64,000 nt of DNA. Source: JAEUMW01 sp963734295 (GTDB taxonomy: Bacteria; Pseudomonadota; Gammaproteobacteria; Burkholderiales; JAEUMW01). The stretch lies in assembly GCA_963734295.1 (NCBI GenBank), contig CAVTGS010000012.1, positions 868,001-932,000 on the forward strand. The letters run 5' to 3'. Made by a program: the position numbers and the translations under genes. Positions 28,453 through 37,870 of this stretch are shown piece after piece (position 1 is the stretch's first letter; each line of letters opens with the position of its first letter). Below the pieces are notes generated by a model, which worked only from the letters and a program-made list of their open reading frames with translations, had not been told where the DNA came from and did not search any database.

Positions 28453-28513
28453 AGACCTGTCCCAGACCTGTCCCCACCACCTCTACACAAGACCTGTCCC
28501 CACCACCTCTATG
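28453..28513. repeat. REP-like direct repeats
   Basis: The core AGACCTGTCCC starts at 28453, 28464 and 28490. The last two copies form an exact-start 26-base tandem unit (AGACCTGTCCCCACCACCTC plus six bases). They lie next to the RAYT remnant, consistent with REP sequences mobilised by such enzymes. Only this cluster was noticed in the window. Confidence 0.6.
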
Positions 28514-28709
28514 CGGGTCGCCCCGGCATGCTGCACGTCGGCGGCGTGCCATATCGCGGGAACAATGCAAGAAGGCGAAGGATCCGTCGCCGCTCGCCCA
28601 GAGCTCAATCTATAATCCTCGCCCAGCGCGCGGCCATGACCCACGCATCCGATATCCGTAGCCGGTCGGTTCCGCGCACCCACACGAACAAACACTAGGG
28701 AGCGCAGCA

Positions 28710-29909
28710 ATGGAAAACCTGAAGGCTGGTGCCGACGTACTCTTCGTGCTGCCGGAGCAATCCTGGTCCTGGCGATGCATTCCGGGTTTGCTTTCCTCGA
28801 GGTCGGCACCGTGCGCGAGAAGAACCAAGTGAACGCGTCGGTAAAGATCCTCGCGGACTTCGCGATGTCGACCGTGGCGTACTTCTTCGTCGGCTATCTG
28901 GTGGCCTACGGAACCGGCTTCCTGGCGAGCGCCACCGATCTCGCGCAGAAGAGCGGCTTCGAGCTTGTGAGATTCTTCTTTCTGCTACGTTCGCGGCTGC
29001 CGTCCCGGCGATCATTTCCGGCGGCATCGCGGAGCGGGCGAGTTTCAACCCGCAGATCATTGCTACGCTCCTCATCGTCGCGCTCGTCTATCCCTTCTTC
29101 GAGGGCATCGCGTGGAACGATCGCTTCGGCGTTCAGGCATGGATGGAAGCCGAGTTCGGTGCGAAGTTTCACGATTTCGCGGGGTCGGTAGTGGTGCACA
29201 CCATGGGCGGGTGGCTGGCGCTCGCGGCAGTGCTGCTGCTGGGTCCGCGGCGCGGCCGCTACACTCGCGAGGGGACGATGGTCGCGCACCCACCGTCGAG
29301 CATTCCCTTTCTCGCTCTGGGTGCCTGGGTGCTGACTGTCGGCTGGTTCGGCTTCAACGTGATGTCGGCTCAGAGGATCGAGAAGATCAGCGGGCTGGTG
29401 GCGTCGAACTCGCTCATGGCCAGGCGGGCGGCACGATCGCGGCGCTCCTCCTCGGGCGGAACGACCCTGGCTTCGTCCATAACGGACCGCTCGCAGGGTT
29501 GGTGGCGGTATGCGCTGGCTCCGATGTGATGCATCCCGTGGGCGGTCTCGTCACCGGCGCGGTTGCCGGCGCCCTCTTTGTTGTCATGTTCCCCGTGACC
29601 CAGCAGCGGATGAAGATCGACGATGTGCTGGGCGTGTGGCCGCTGCACGGACTGTGCGGGGCATGGGGCGGGATCGCTGCCGCCATCTTCGGCGCAACTG
29701 CGCTGGGAGGCCTCGGCGGTGTGAGCTTCATGGCGCAACTGACGGGCACCTTGCTCGGCATCGTGATCGCGCTGGCGGGGGGCTTCATCATTTACGGCGT
29801 CCTCAAGGCAACGGTTGGTATCCGTCTCGACCCGGAGGATGAATTCAAGGGTGCGGACTTGAGCATCCACCAGATTGGCGCCACACCGGAACGGGAGTCG
29901 GGGTGGTGA
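28710..29909 (+). pseudogene. amt: Ammonium transporter (Amt), three frameshifts
   Basis: An Amt/Mep channel of about 400 residues. MENLKAGADVLFVL opens the gene in frame 3; a lost base near 28753 moves to AILVLAMHSGFAFLEVGTVR, a second indel near 28985 moves to TFAAAVPAIISGGIAERASF, and a third near 29420 restores GGTIAALLLG to the stop. Amt hallmarks are present: the SGGIAER motif, FAGSVVVHTMGGWLALA (first twin-His), and DVLGVWPLHGLCGAWGGIAA (second). The membrane segments are well conserved between indels, so the gene was recently functional or the indels are consensus errors. No glnK is adjacent, although the two usually pair. Confidence 0.85.
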
Positions 29910-29974
29910 CCATGGGCGCGGGCGACGAGCCCGCTTAACTTGACCCTCATGCCCGGTTGCGCCGCCGTGCGGAC

Positions 29975-31039
29975 TCAGGAGAAAGGTCCTGGCTGTCGCC
30001 GGAGGCGGCGGGTGCATTTTTGCCAGGGCCGACACTCCTCGCTCGCATATTCGCGACCATCATCACGCGTTGTCCCGGCTCGCCCGCCGCATGCAGCGTG
30101 AGCGCCGCGTGAACGAAGCTGTTCGCGGGGGCAGAGATGCCCAGCTCCTCGGCGACGCGCGAACGCATTCGCGGGTGCAGGAACGCCCAGCTCCTCGCCG
30201 ACGCGGGCGACGGTGCCGCTCAGCCATTCCAGCTCCAGCGGATTCCCGCGCTTGAGGTCGCCGAGCATCGACGACTCCATGTTCCCTGGCAGCGTGTCCA
30301 TGAACGCGAGCTGACGCGCCGCGCAGTCCTCGGATAGCGCAGTGCCGCGCGCCCGACCGAGCGCCGCCGCTTCGCTCATCACTTGCAGCAGCAGCGCGCG
30401 CGTCGTCGGGTTCTCCCGGATGGGTCCGAGCGGGCAACGGGTGAGCGTCGTCATGCCGCTCAAGCCGACGAGGAACACGAATTTCTCCCAGATCGCGCGC
30501 TCGATGTCGTCGCTCACGTGGGCGTCGATGCCGGCGGCGAGACATGCCGACAGAAACGCTTCGATGCGCGGGGTGCGCCGTCCGTCGAGCTCACCGAACA
30601 CGATCCGCTGCAGCGTGCCGTTGTGCCGGATCACGCCGGGCGATTCGATCACGGCCGAGATCTGTGCGAGGCCGCCCAGCACGCGCTCGCGGCCGAAGCG
30701 CCGGGACAGCAGCGACACCGCTTCGACGCCGTTCTGGAACGACACGATGGCCGAGTCGTCGCGCATGGCGGGTGCCGCCGCTTCGATTGCGTCCGCCGTG
30801 CTCCAGAGCTTGACCGCGATGATGACGAGGTCGCTCGGGGCGAGCGCTGCCGGGTCGTCGGTGGCGTGCACGGGTTGCACGTGGATCGCGCCGAGCGCGC
30901 TCTGCACGTGGAGCCCGTCCGCGCGCATGGCTGCCAGGTGCGGTCCCCGCGCGAAGAACACGACCTCGTTGCCCGCGGCGGCGAGCCGCCCACCGAAGTA
31001 GCCGCCGATGCCTCCGCTGCCGATGATGCAGATTCTCAT
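29975..31039 (-). CDS. panE: 2-dehydropantoate 2-reductase (ketopantoate reductase), altered C-terminus
   Basis: An NADPH-dependent reductase of the pantothenate pathway. IIGSGGIGGYFGGRLAAAG is the Rossmann motif, AVKLWSTADAI the second cofactor contact, and SFQNGVEAVSLL the substrate region; EKFVFLVGLSGMT and LSGTVARVGEELGVPAPAN are the C-terminal helical domain, including the conserved Lys and Glu. After PAPANAF the reading becomes nonsense because an imperfect 46-base duplication shifts the frame; the family-like ending (SFVHAALTLHAAG) is in another frame downstream. The authentic protein would end slightly past 30000. The catalytic core should be present, but the annotated tail is probably wrong. 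Confidence 0.8.
   Translation of the reverse strand: MRICIIGSGGIGGYFGGRLAAAGNEVVFFARGPHLAAMRADGLHVQSALGAIHVQPVHATDDPAALAPSDLVIIAVKLWSTADAIEAAAPAMRDDSAIVSFQNGVEAVSLLSRRFGRERVLGGLAQISAVIESPGVIRHNGTLQRIVFGELDGRRTPRIEAFLSACLAAGIDAHVSDDIERAIWEKFVFLVGLSGMTTLTRCPLGPIRENPTTRALLLQVMSEAAALGRARGTALSEDCAARQLAFMDTLPGNMESSMLGDLKRGNPLELEWLSGTVARVGEELGVPAPANAFARRRGAGHLCPREQLRSRGAHAACGGRAGTTRDDGREYASEECRPWQKCTRRLRRQPGPFS
30122..30207. repeat. Imperfect 46-base-offset tandem duplication inside panE
   Basis: TTCGCGGGGGCAGAG at 30122 and TTCGCGGGTGCAGGA at 30168 begin two copies of about 40 bases that differ at several positions. Both encode a version of R-V-x-E-E-L-G-x-x-A-P-A-N on the minus strand. The 46-base offset is not a multiple of three, which breaks the frame. 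Confidence 0.7.
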
Positions 31040-31132
31040 ACTCTCCTCCCTCCTTGGCGGGTTCGCACCCCTCTGTTACGCTCCTGCGCCGTCAAAGATG
31101 ACAGCCTGCCTTCCCGACCGCAAGGAGTATCC

Positions 31133-32003
31133 ATGTCCGACTCCGAACGCCTGAGCCTGCAACCGAAGACGGAATGGAACCGCCGCGACTTCGTCGTGAC
31201 GGTGCTCGGCGCGGGGTTCGCGCTGGCCGTGCAGCCCGTCTCGTCGCAGACGATGATCGTCACCGATACGGAAGGCATCGAGTCCGGTGAGGTGCGCATT
31301 CCCGTGCCCGGAGGCGAGATACCCGCCTATCGCGCGATGCCCGCGACCGGCGGACCGTTTCCGACGGTGATCGTGGTGCAGGAGATCTTCGGCGTGCACG
31401 AGCATATCCGCGACGTGTGCCGGCGGCTCGCGAAGCTCGGCTACTTCGCCGTCGCGCCTGAGCTCTTCACGCGGCAGGGCGACGTGTCGAAGATGACCGA
31501 CGTGAGCGAGATCCTCGCGAAAGTCGTGAGCCGCGTCCCGGATGCACAGGTGATGGGCGACCTCGACGCAACCGTGGCCTGGGCCGCGGAGACCGGGATG
31601 GCCAATACGCAGAAGCTCGCGATCACCGGCTTCTGCTACGGCGGGCGCATCACCTGGCTCTATGCCGCCCACAATCCGTATGTCAAGGCAGCCGTGGCCT
31701 GGTACGGTCGGCTGACGGGACATCCGACGCCGATGACGCCGAAGCAGCCGGTCGATGTCGCCGCCTCGCTCACGGTGCCCGTGCTGGGACTGTACGGCGG
31801 GAAAGACGAGGGCATTCCGCTCGACGGCGTGGAGCACGATGCGCGGGGCGATATCGCGGGGCGGCAACCGCTCGCGGATCGTCGTCTATCCCGACGCGCC
31901 CCATGCGTTCCACGCCGACTATCGACCCAGCTACCGGAAGGAGGCAGCGGAAGACGGCTGGCGCCGCATGCTGGAATGGTTCAAGGCGAACGGCGTGGAG
32001 TAA
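31133..32003 (+). CDS. Exported dienelactone hydrolase family protein, one frameshift
   Basis: About 290 residues of the dienelactone-hydrolase alpha/beta fold. A twin-arginine-like signal (WNRRDFVVTVLGAGFALAV) precedes VRIPVPGGEIPAYRAMPA. The nucleophile is Cys in ITGFCYGGRITWLY, with the acid Asp in GGKDEGIPLD and the His in YPDAPHAFHADYR. One extra G near 31838 (GTGGAGCAC then G then ATG) puts the last 55 residues in another frame; corrected, RGGNRSRIVVYPDAPHAF continues to the stop at 32003. AAGGAG precedes the ATG. Substrate unknown; such Tat-exported members are common in proteobacteria. Confidence 0.83.
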
Positions 32004-32055
32004 GCTACCGTTGGCCGGTCGTCGCGGTTGCACGATAACCAGAACGGAGGCGCAC

Positions 32056-32874
32056 ATGGCAAGCCAATCGGCAGCACGCGGACAGGTCGCGAAGCTCACG
32101 GCGGGCGCGGACGCGATCGAGATCAAGGCGACCATTCCCGAGCGGCAGGTGGCGGTCGCGCTCGCCCGCTACGGGCTCACCGAGGACAACGACGAAGAGC
32201 GCTACATCTATTTCTTCGACACGCCTGCCCTCGATCTGCTCGCAGCGGGCATCATCGCACGCGCCCGCCGCGTGGTCGGCGACGAGCACGACAGCACGAT
32301 CAAGTTCCGTCCGGTCGACCCGGCGCAGGTTCCCAACCAGTGGCGCAAGTATCGCGGCTTCAAGATCGAGGCCGACGCGAGCGAGAAGAGCCTGGTCAAG
32401 TCCGCGTCATTCACGATGCCGGTCGCGAAGGGCCTGATCAAGCGCGTCGTGGCCGGCGAAGCGCCGATCGCAGCGCTCTTCAGTCAGGAGCAGCAGCTCT
32501 TCCTGCTCAGCATGGCCAACCGGAAGATTGATCACTCCAAAGTCATCGTGCTGGGGCCGCTCAGTGCCCACGTCTGGAAGTTCGAGGAGCCGGCTTGCCC
32601 GTGGCCGCTCACCGCCGAGCTGTGGCGCCGCGAGGATGGCGCGACGCTGGTGGAGGCATCGATCAAGGCGCCGATCGTCCAGGCCGCGGCCGCCATGGCG
32701 GGCTTCATGGCGTTTCTCGCGGAGGTGGGCGCCGAGCGCGACACCGGCCAGCAGGCGAAGACGCGCTGGGCGCTGGATTATTACGTCGCCAAGGCGCGCA
32801 AAACGACGCCGCGGGCGCGTACCACGCCCGGCCCCGCTACGGCATCCGCACGTCGAAGAACTCCCGCATCATGA
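32056..32874 (+). CDS. CYTH-like triphosphate tunnel protein (putative)
   Basis: A 272-residue soluble protein. IEIKATIPERQVAVAL near residue 23 resembles the EXEXK motif of CYTH enzymes with one acidic residue replaced. YFFDTPALDLLAAGIIARAR and DSTIKFRPV match the beta strands carrying the Arg/Lys cluster of the tunnel. The C-terminal half is less clear and ends in a basic, low-complexity tail. CYTH proteins cleave thiamine triphosphate or inorganic triphosphate, but the altered motif makes activity uncertain. The ATG has a CGGAGG site. The tail overlaps the converging proline-rich gene by 38 bases. Confidence 0.55.
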   Translation: MASQSAARGQVAKLTAGADAIEIKATIPERQVAVALARYGLTEDNDEERYIYFFDTPALDLLAAGIIARARRVVGDEHDSTIKFRPVDPAQVPNQWRKYRGFKIEADASEKSLVKSASFTMPVAKGLIKRVVAGEAPIAALFSQEQQLFLLSMANRKIDHSKVIVLGPLSAHVWKFEEPACPWPLTAELWRREDGATLVEASIKAPIVQAAAAMAGFMAFLAEVGAERDTGQQAKTRWALDYYVAKARKTTPRARTTPGPATASARRRTPAS

Positions 32875-33775
32875 AGTCCTCCAGCCCGGCGTTGTCCTTG
32901 GCGCGGGCGGAGAGCGTCAGGTTGCGGCCGAGACGCTTCGATTCCCAGAGAAACTCCTCCTGCTCGTACTCGCGGATGATGGCGATGATCCGGCGCACCA
33001 CCGCGACGCGAATGTCGCTGTTGTTGCCCCGTCGCACCTCGATCAACTGCGCCGTGTTTTTCCGGACGTCACGGTTCCAGCCGTAGAACATGAACTCGGC
33101 GTCGTCGTAACTCATGCGCTTGATCTGGAAGATGCCGCCGCCGCGCGAGGGATCGTAACCGAAGGTCTGCGCGCGCTGCGAACCGAGATTGGCGGCGACG
33201 ATCCGGTTGCTGCGCGCGGCGTCGTCCTCGACCGGCGGCTGATCCGCTGCGCTGGCGGGCGGCGATGGCGGCGATGGCGGTGGCGGTTCGGCGCGCGCAC
33301 GGCGCTTGGTGTCGAGGAAGGACGAGAAATCGTCCGCTGGTGCGGGCGATGGGCTCGCCGCCGCTACGGGCGGGGGGGCGGGCGTGGGCGTTCTGGCCGC
33401 CGGCTTGTCGAGCGCGAGGACCGGTGGCGCCGGTGCCTTGGGTGGGCGGGCCTGCGGTGCGGGCCGCGGTGCCGGCGCCGGCCGCGCCTGGGGAGGGGGC
33501 GTCGGACGGGCCGCAGTCGGGGGCGACGGCTGCGCCTGAGCGGCCGGCGGAGGCGGTGGTGCGGGCTTGGGCGCCGGGGGCGGCGCGAGTCGCACCTGCA
33601 GCGATCCGGTCGCCTCGCCCCGGTCGGGTCCGTCGGCCGAGGGAAAGAATATCTGCGGCTTCCACACCCAGAGCGCGGCGAGGTGAAACAAGAGCGACAG
33701 GAAGATCGCCACCCAGATGGTGGGAATCGTCACGACGTCGTGCCGGCTTCGGGGATCGGTGAGCCAATCGCTCAT
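32837..33775 (-). CDS. TonB-like proline-rich anchored protein
   Basis: About 312 residues. One membrane helix (PTIWVAIFLSLLFHLAALWV) near residue 20 is followed by a long Pro/Ala-rich spacer (residues 60-180), the layout of TonB and TolA. The C-terminal globular part (SYDDAEFMFYGWNRDVRKN through MMREFFDVR) is not a standard TonB_C domain and was not recognised. It would span the periplasm. The start at 33775 is preferred over the longer frame because the helix then sits near the N-terminus. No ExbB/ExbD gene is adjacent. The low-complexity region makes codon-level calls less certain, but the C-terminal part has normal composition. Confidence 0.65.
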   Translation of the reverse strand: MSDWLTDPRSRHDVVTIPTIWVAIFLSLLFHLAALWVWKPQIFFPSADGPDRGEATGSLQVRLAPPPAPKPAPPPPPAAQAQPSPPTAARPTPPPQARPAPAPRPAPQARPPKAPAPPVLALDKPAARTPTPAPPPVAAASPSPAPADDFSSFLDTKRRARAEPPPPSPPSPPASAADQPPVEDDAARSNRIVAANLGSQRAQTFGYDPSRGGGIFQIKRMSYDDAEFMFYGWNRDVRKNTAQLIEVRRGNNSDIRVAVVRRIIAIIREYEQEEFLWESKRLGRNLTLSARAKDNAGLEDFMMREFFDVRMP

Positions 33776-34079
33776 CGGAGAGGAAATCACGCAGGAAGAG
33801 ACATGGGGCGGGAGCGCAGGCTCCCTGGCAACCTTGCTAGACATCCGACCGAGGGTACCTGCAGGCGGTTCAAGATTACAAGCGAGGCGGCTGCGGGAAC
33901 GTCCTCGCGCCACGCCCCGCGAGAGGTTGGTCGAAGGGCATCTACCACGTGCGATACACGGTCACTCGCACCGTCGGGAACGAGCGGGAAGTTGCGCTCG
34001 ACGTTACCCGAGAGGTCGACATCCGATGATCCGCTTGCCAGTTTGGAGGCGGCGGTCGCAGAACACACCGCTGGGGTCC
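33776..34079. other. Intergenic region without recognised features
   Basis: About 300 bases between the leftward proline-rich gene and the leftward greB. No convincing gene, repeat or RNA structure was seen. It probably holds the promoter of the proline-rich gene. Confidence 0.4.
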
Positions 34080-34616
34080 TCAGGGCAACGCGTCGTAGCG
34101 GATCTCGACGATCTCGATCTGCTCTACACCCACGGGCGCGCGCAGAGTGACGACGTCGCCCTCGCGTGCCTTGATGAGCGCACGCGCGATCGGCGACACC
34201 CACGACACGCGCCCGCGCGCAGGGTCGACCTCGTCCTTGCCGACGATGCTGACCGTTCTCTCGTTGCCAGCGGCGTCCGCGATCGTCACCGTCGCGCCGA
34301 AGAACACCTGCTCGTGTGACTGGCCCTCGTTGTCGACCACTTCGACGGTGTCCAGCCCCTTCATGAGATGGCGGATGCGCCGGTCGATCTCGCGCAGTCG
34401 CCGCTTGCCGTAGATGTAGTCACCGTTTTCCGAGCGGTCGCCGTTCGACGCCGCCCACGTCACCGTCCGCGTGACCTCGGGCCGCTCGACCTCGACGAGA
34501 TGCTTGAGCTCCGACTTGAGGCGCAGGTAACCGGCCGGCGTCATGTAGTTCTTCACGGCCGCAGGCGCATAGGCGGCTGCGGCGGATGCGCGGCGATCAA
34601 TGCGCCCGACGGACAT
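34080..34616 (-). CDS. greB: Transcription elongation factor GreB
   Basis: A 178-residue Gre factor that stimulates RNA cleavage in backtracked RNA polymerase. NYMTPAGYLRLKSELKHLVEVERPEV begins the coiled-coil finger and SNGDRSENGDYIYGKRRLREID is its tip with the catalytic acidic pair (D and E) of Gre proteins; this form of the motif is GreB rather than GreA. The C-terminal FKBP-like domain ends SWVSPIARALIKAREGD. The first 20 or so residues are an extra, non-conserved N-terminus, so an internal start at the MTPAGY methionine is possible. Confidence 0.9.
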   Translation of the reverse strand: MSVGRIDRRASAAAAYAPAAVKNYMTPAGYLRLKSELKHLVEVERPEVTRTVTWAASNGDRSENGDYIYGKRRLREIDRRIRHLMKGLDTVEVVDNEGQSHEQVFFGATVTIADAAGNERTVSIVGKDEVDPARGRVSWVSPIARALIKAREGDVVTLRAPVGVEQIEIVEIRYDALP

Positions 34617-34631
34617 GGTGCAAGGAAGCGT

Positions 34632-35462
34632 TTATCGGAGATACGACACGGGCGCGCGCATCGCCAGCATGCGCAGCAGCCATCCGATGGCCGCGGCGGC
34701 GAGCAGATGCTTCAACGTGTGCCCACTGACGATCTCGCCGGTGAGCGCGAAGATCTGCTGGTCGAAGTGCTCCCCGACCTTCGCGAGTCCGTACAGCAGG
34801 ACAGCGACGACGAAGTCGGAGCCGCGGGTGTAGCGCGGCGGAAACAACATCAGCACCAGCAGGATGATGAGCATCGAGCCGAACTGCACCGCCCCGTAGG
34901 GATTCAGGTTCTCGACGCCGTGCGCGGCGCTCCAGCGCCAATACCAGACGCTCCACATGCCGAGCGCCACCAGCGGCAAGAGCAGCCAGCGGCCCGCCGT
35001 CGCGCTGACGCGCTCACTCACCACCGCCGCGACGATGCCCATGAATCCGATCGCCATCGGCAAGCGGTCCCAGGCCAGACGCGGGCTGTCGGGCGCGAGA
35101 TGGTAGAACCCCGAGCCGCAGCAGGTGAGCGCGGTGCCGAGGAACGCGACGCCCCACGCCCAGCGCTCCGCCGAATCGAGGAACGCGTCGCGACCTGAGC
35201 GTTGCTTGCCGCGCACGACGAACACGAGCCCCATCGCACCGACCAGCAGGAAAGCGAGGTTGGAAGCCACGTCGAGTGCGTTGGCAATGCCGAGCATCTC
35301 GCGCCGGTCGACGAACTGGTGGTACGACTCCGGCTGCGCGAAAGGAGGCACGAGCCACGCCGCGATCGCGATCGCGGCGACAGCTGCCCACAGGATGCCA
35401 ATGCGTGCCTCACGGCTCACGTGGCGCCTATGGGCGGGTCGGGGAAGGGCGTCGGCAGGCAT
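34632..35462 (-). CDS. Ceramidase-like (CREST family) seven-helix membrane protein
   Basis: About 276 residues with seven hydrophobic segments. NALDVASNLAFLLVGAMGLV, TCCGSGFYHLAPDS and SGHTLKHLLAAAAIGWLL supply the Ser and three His residues expected for the zinc site of the CREST (alkaline ceramidase, PAQR-like) hydrolases. Bacterial members are annotated as ceramidase domain proteins; the actual amide substrate is unknown. The start at 35462 puts the first helix about 25 residues in. It lies 15 bases downstream of nothing coding and 15 bases upstream of greB on the same strand, so the two may be cotranscribed. Confidence 0.7.
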   Translation of the reverse strand: MPADALPRPAHRRHVSREARIGILWAAVAAIAIAAWLVPPFAQPESYHQFVDRREMLGIANALDVASNLAFLLVGAMGLVFVVRGKQRSGRDAFLDSAERWAWGVAFLGTALTCCGSGFYHLAPDSPRLAWDRLPMAIGFMGIVAAVVSERVSATAGRWLLLPLVALGMWSVWYWRWSAAHGVENLNPYGAVQFGSMLIILLVLMLFPPRYTRGSDFVVAVLLYGLAKVGEHFDQQIFALTGEIVSGHTLKHLLAAAAIGWLLRMLAMRAPVSYLR

Positions 35463-35657
35463 CAGGGATAGGAGGTCGAAAGAAAGTATTCCAGGATTAT
35501 ACCTGCCTCGACCCGGATCGCTTCGGCAGCGGGCGCCCGCGAGGCTCGCGCGCGGCAAGTGATGCGCGCGGTGAGTGTTTACATCCGCACGTCGCTCGCC
35601 TAGGCTCTCGCGTCGCGCCTAATCCGGGCGCGACTTCCTCCTGCCCCGGGATGATCG

Positions 35658-37487
35658 ATGAGCTACGATCTGATGATGGTGCTCGGCCTGCTCGCCGCGG
35701 CCGTCACCATGTTCGCGCTGAACAAGCCGCGCATGGATGCCGTGGCGCTCATCATGATGGCGGTGCTCCCGCTCACGGGCGTCGTCACCATGAGCGAAGC
35801 GCTCGCCGGCTTCAGCGATCCCAACATCGTGCTCATCGCAGCGCTCTTCGTCATCGGCGAAGGGCTCGCGCGCACCGGCGTGGCGCGGCGGCTGGGCGAC
35901 TGGCTGGTCGCGACGGCGGGCAGCAGCGAGACGCGCATGATCGCGCTCCTGATGCTGGTCGTCGGGACACTGGGCTCGGTCATGAGCTCCACCGGCGTGG
36001 TCGCGATCTTCATTCCCATCGTGCTGCGCATCGCGCAGAACACGGGCGCGGCACCGGGTCGCCTGATGATGCCGCTCAGCGTCGCCGCGCTCCTGAGCGG
36101 CATGATCACGCTGGTCGCGACCGCGCCCAATCTCGTCGTCAACAGCGAGCTCGTGCGCCGCGGCTCGGAGGGTTTCCACTTCTTCAGCTTCACGCCGTTC
36201 GGCGTGCCGCTGCTCGCTCTCGGTATCGGCTACATGCTGTTCGCGCGCCGCTGGCTGCGCGGCCAGGACGCGCCGACCCTCGCCGCAAGCACCCCGAGTC
36301 TGCGCGACTGGATCGAGGAGTACCGGCTCGCGAGCCGCGAGCACCGCGTGCGGGTGACGGAGCGATCGCCGCTCGCCGGCCGCACCCTCGAGGAACTGCG
36401 GCTGCGCGATACCTCCGGTGCACACATCCTCGCGATCGAACGCAGCCGCACATTCGGCAGTCGCATCATCCGTCCGACCGCGGACACCGAGATCCAGACG
36501 GGCGACGTGCTGCTCGTCGACCTCTTCGCACCGGACGCCGACATCGACGCGCTGCGCCAGCGACTGGGGCTGGCAGCGGTCTCGCTTACCGGCGCGTACT
36601 TCGCCGACCTGTCGCAGCATATCGGCATGTCGGAGGTCATGCTGCCGGCCAACTCGGCGCTCGCGGGCAAGAACCTGCTCGAAGCCGAATTTCGCACGCG
36701 CTACCGGCTCACTGTCGTCGGTCTGCGGCGCGGCCAGGTCGTGTTCGGGCAGGGCCTGCGCAACGAGACGCTCAAGATCGGCGACATCCTGCTGGTGGTG
36801 GGATTCTGGCGCGACATCGAGCGGCTGCAGGCCGAACCCGCGGATCTGGTCGTCCTCAACCTGCCGGCGGAGCGCAAAGAGGTGCTGCCGGCCGCGCGCC
36901 GTGCGCCCGAGGCGCTTGTCTGCCTCGCGCTGGTGGTGGGTCTCATGGTGAGCGGTGTCGTCCCGAACGTGCAGGCCGCGCTGATCGGCTGTCTGCTGAT
37001 GGGCCTTCTGGGCTGCATCGATCTGAACAGTGCCTACCGCGCCATTCACTGGCCGAGCCTGGTCCTGATCGTCGGCATGCTGCCGTTCTCCATCGCCCTC
37101 CAGAAGACCGGCGGCGTCGACCTCGCCGCCGACGCGCTGATCGCCGTGATCGGGGGCGCCGGGCCCTACGTCGTGCTCGGCAGCATCTTCGCGATCACCG
37201 CACTGCTCGGCCTCTTCATCTCCAACACCGCGACCGCAGTGCTGATGGCGCCGGTCGCACTCGGCATCGCGGAGGAGCTGCAAGCATCGCCCTACCCCTT
37301 CGCGATGATCGTCGCGCTCGCCGCCTCGACCGCGTTCATGACTCCTATCTCGTCGCCCGTGAACACCCTGGTGGTTGGTCCGGGTAACTACCGGTTCGCC
37401 GACTTCGTACGCGTCGGCGCGCCGTTCGCGGTGATCGTCATGATCGTCTGCGTGCTGCTCGTGCCGTGGCTGCTGCCGCTGTACTGA
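35658..37487 (+). CDS. SLC13/DASS-type permease with two TrkA-C domains
   Basis: A 609-residue anion transporter. Membrane helices fill residues 1-200 and 415-605, with GLARTGVARRLGDWLV and TGVVAIFIPIVLRIAQN (the SNT-like STGVVAIF motif) in the first half and FISNTATAVLMAPVAL in the second as its pseudo-repeat. Two RCK_C/TrkA-C domains occupy residues about 215-385 (EERSPLAGRTLEEL-like and NSALAGKNLLEAEFR starts). This layout matches YfbS-like permeases, proposed for sulfate, dicarboxylate or other anions. No assigned partner genes nearby. Length and motifs are complete. Confidence 0.87.
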   Translation: MSYDLMMVLGLLAAAVTMFALNKPRMDAVALIMMAVLPLTGVVTMSEALAGFSDPNIVLIAALFVIGEGLARTGVARRLGDWLVATAGSSETRMIALLMLVVGTLGSVMSSTGVVAIFIPIVLRIAQNTGAAPGRLMMPLSVAALLSGMITLVATAPNLVVNSELVRRGSEGFHFFSFTPFGVPLLALGIGYMLFARRWLRGQDAPTLAASTPSLRDWIEEYRLASREHRVRVTERSPLAGRTLEELRLRDTSGAHILAIERSRTFGSRIIRPTADTEIQTGDVLLVDLFAPDADIDALRQRLGLAAVSLTGAYFADLSQHIGMSEVMLPANSALAGKNLLEAEFRTRYRLTVVGLRRGQVVFGQGLRNETLKIGDILLVVGFWRDIERLQAEPADLVVLNLPAERKEVLPAARRAPEALVCLALVVGLMVSGVVPNVQAALIGCLLMGLLGCIDLNSAYRAIHWPSLVLIVGMLPFSIALQKTGGVDLAADALIAVIGGAGPYVVLGSIFAITALLGLFISNTATAVLMAPVALGIAEELQASPYPFAMIVALAASTAFMTPISSPVNTLVVGPGNYRFADFVRVGAPFAVIVMIVCVLLVPWLLPLY

Positions 37488-37870
37488 CGGCCGCGACCCC
37501 TGTGCTCGGGGAGGGGGCGCGGACTCGCCCTGGCGTGACCCGTGGCTTCGGCCACATGTATCGACGTCTCGGGCCGCCTCGTGATGTCGGGCGCCGCCCC
37601 GCCGTTGCGATGCCGGCCGCTTTCGCAGCGCACGCGGCCCGGCACAGAGGATGCTCAACGCCGCCGAGCATCTTTTTCGCGGATCGATACGAGATTTGCA
37701 GGCCCGGAAATGGGCCTTCGTCTCTTGCGAAGGCTGCGTCGCCACACCGAAGGCCGCGAGTGATCGATGACAAGCTATGCGCCGCCGCCCGCGCTTCGTC
37801 GATGCAGCACAACGAATCGTTTCTGCTGCGCGGCACTCCCGTTGGAGGCTACGGCATCGAGGAGATCGTG
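37488..37870 (+). other. Leader region of the first cassette
   Basis: About 380 bases before the first family-A gene with no convincing gene. A short block (GGATGCTC, then CGCCG, then GATACGAG, around 37649-37690) recurs in similar order upstream of the second copy near 44783-44825. The cassette duplication therefore includes leader DNA. Confidence 0.45.

Noticed and set aside
28384..28698. Plus-strand small frame over the REP-like repeats
   Set aside because: Composition follows the repeats and no ribosome-binding site is present; the region is better explained by the RAYT remnant and REP copies.
34021..34079. Possible short gene start at ATG 34026
   Set aside because: Runs antisense into greB without coding character.
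35619..37745. A 708-codon open frame on the minus strand
   Set aside because: Antisense shadow of the SLC13/TrkA-C permease.
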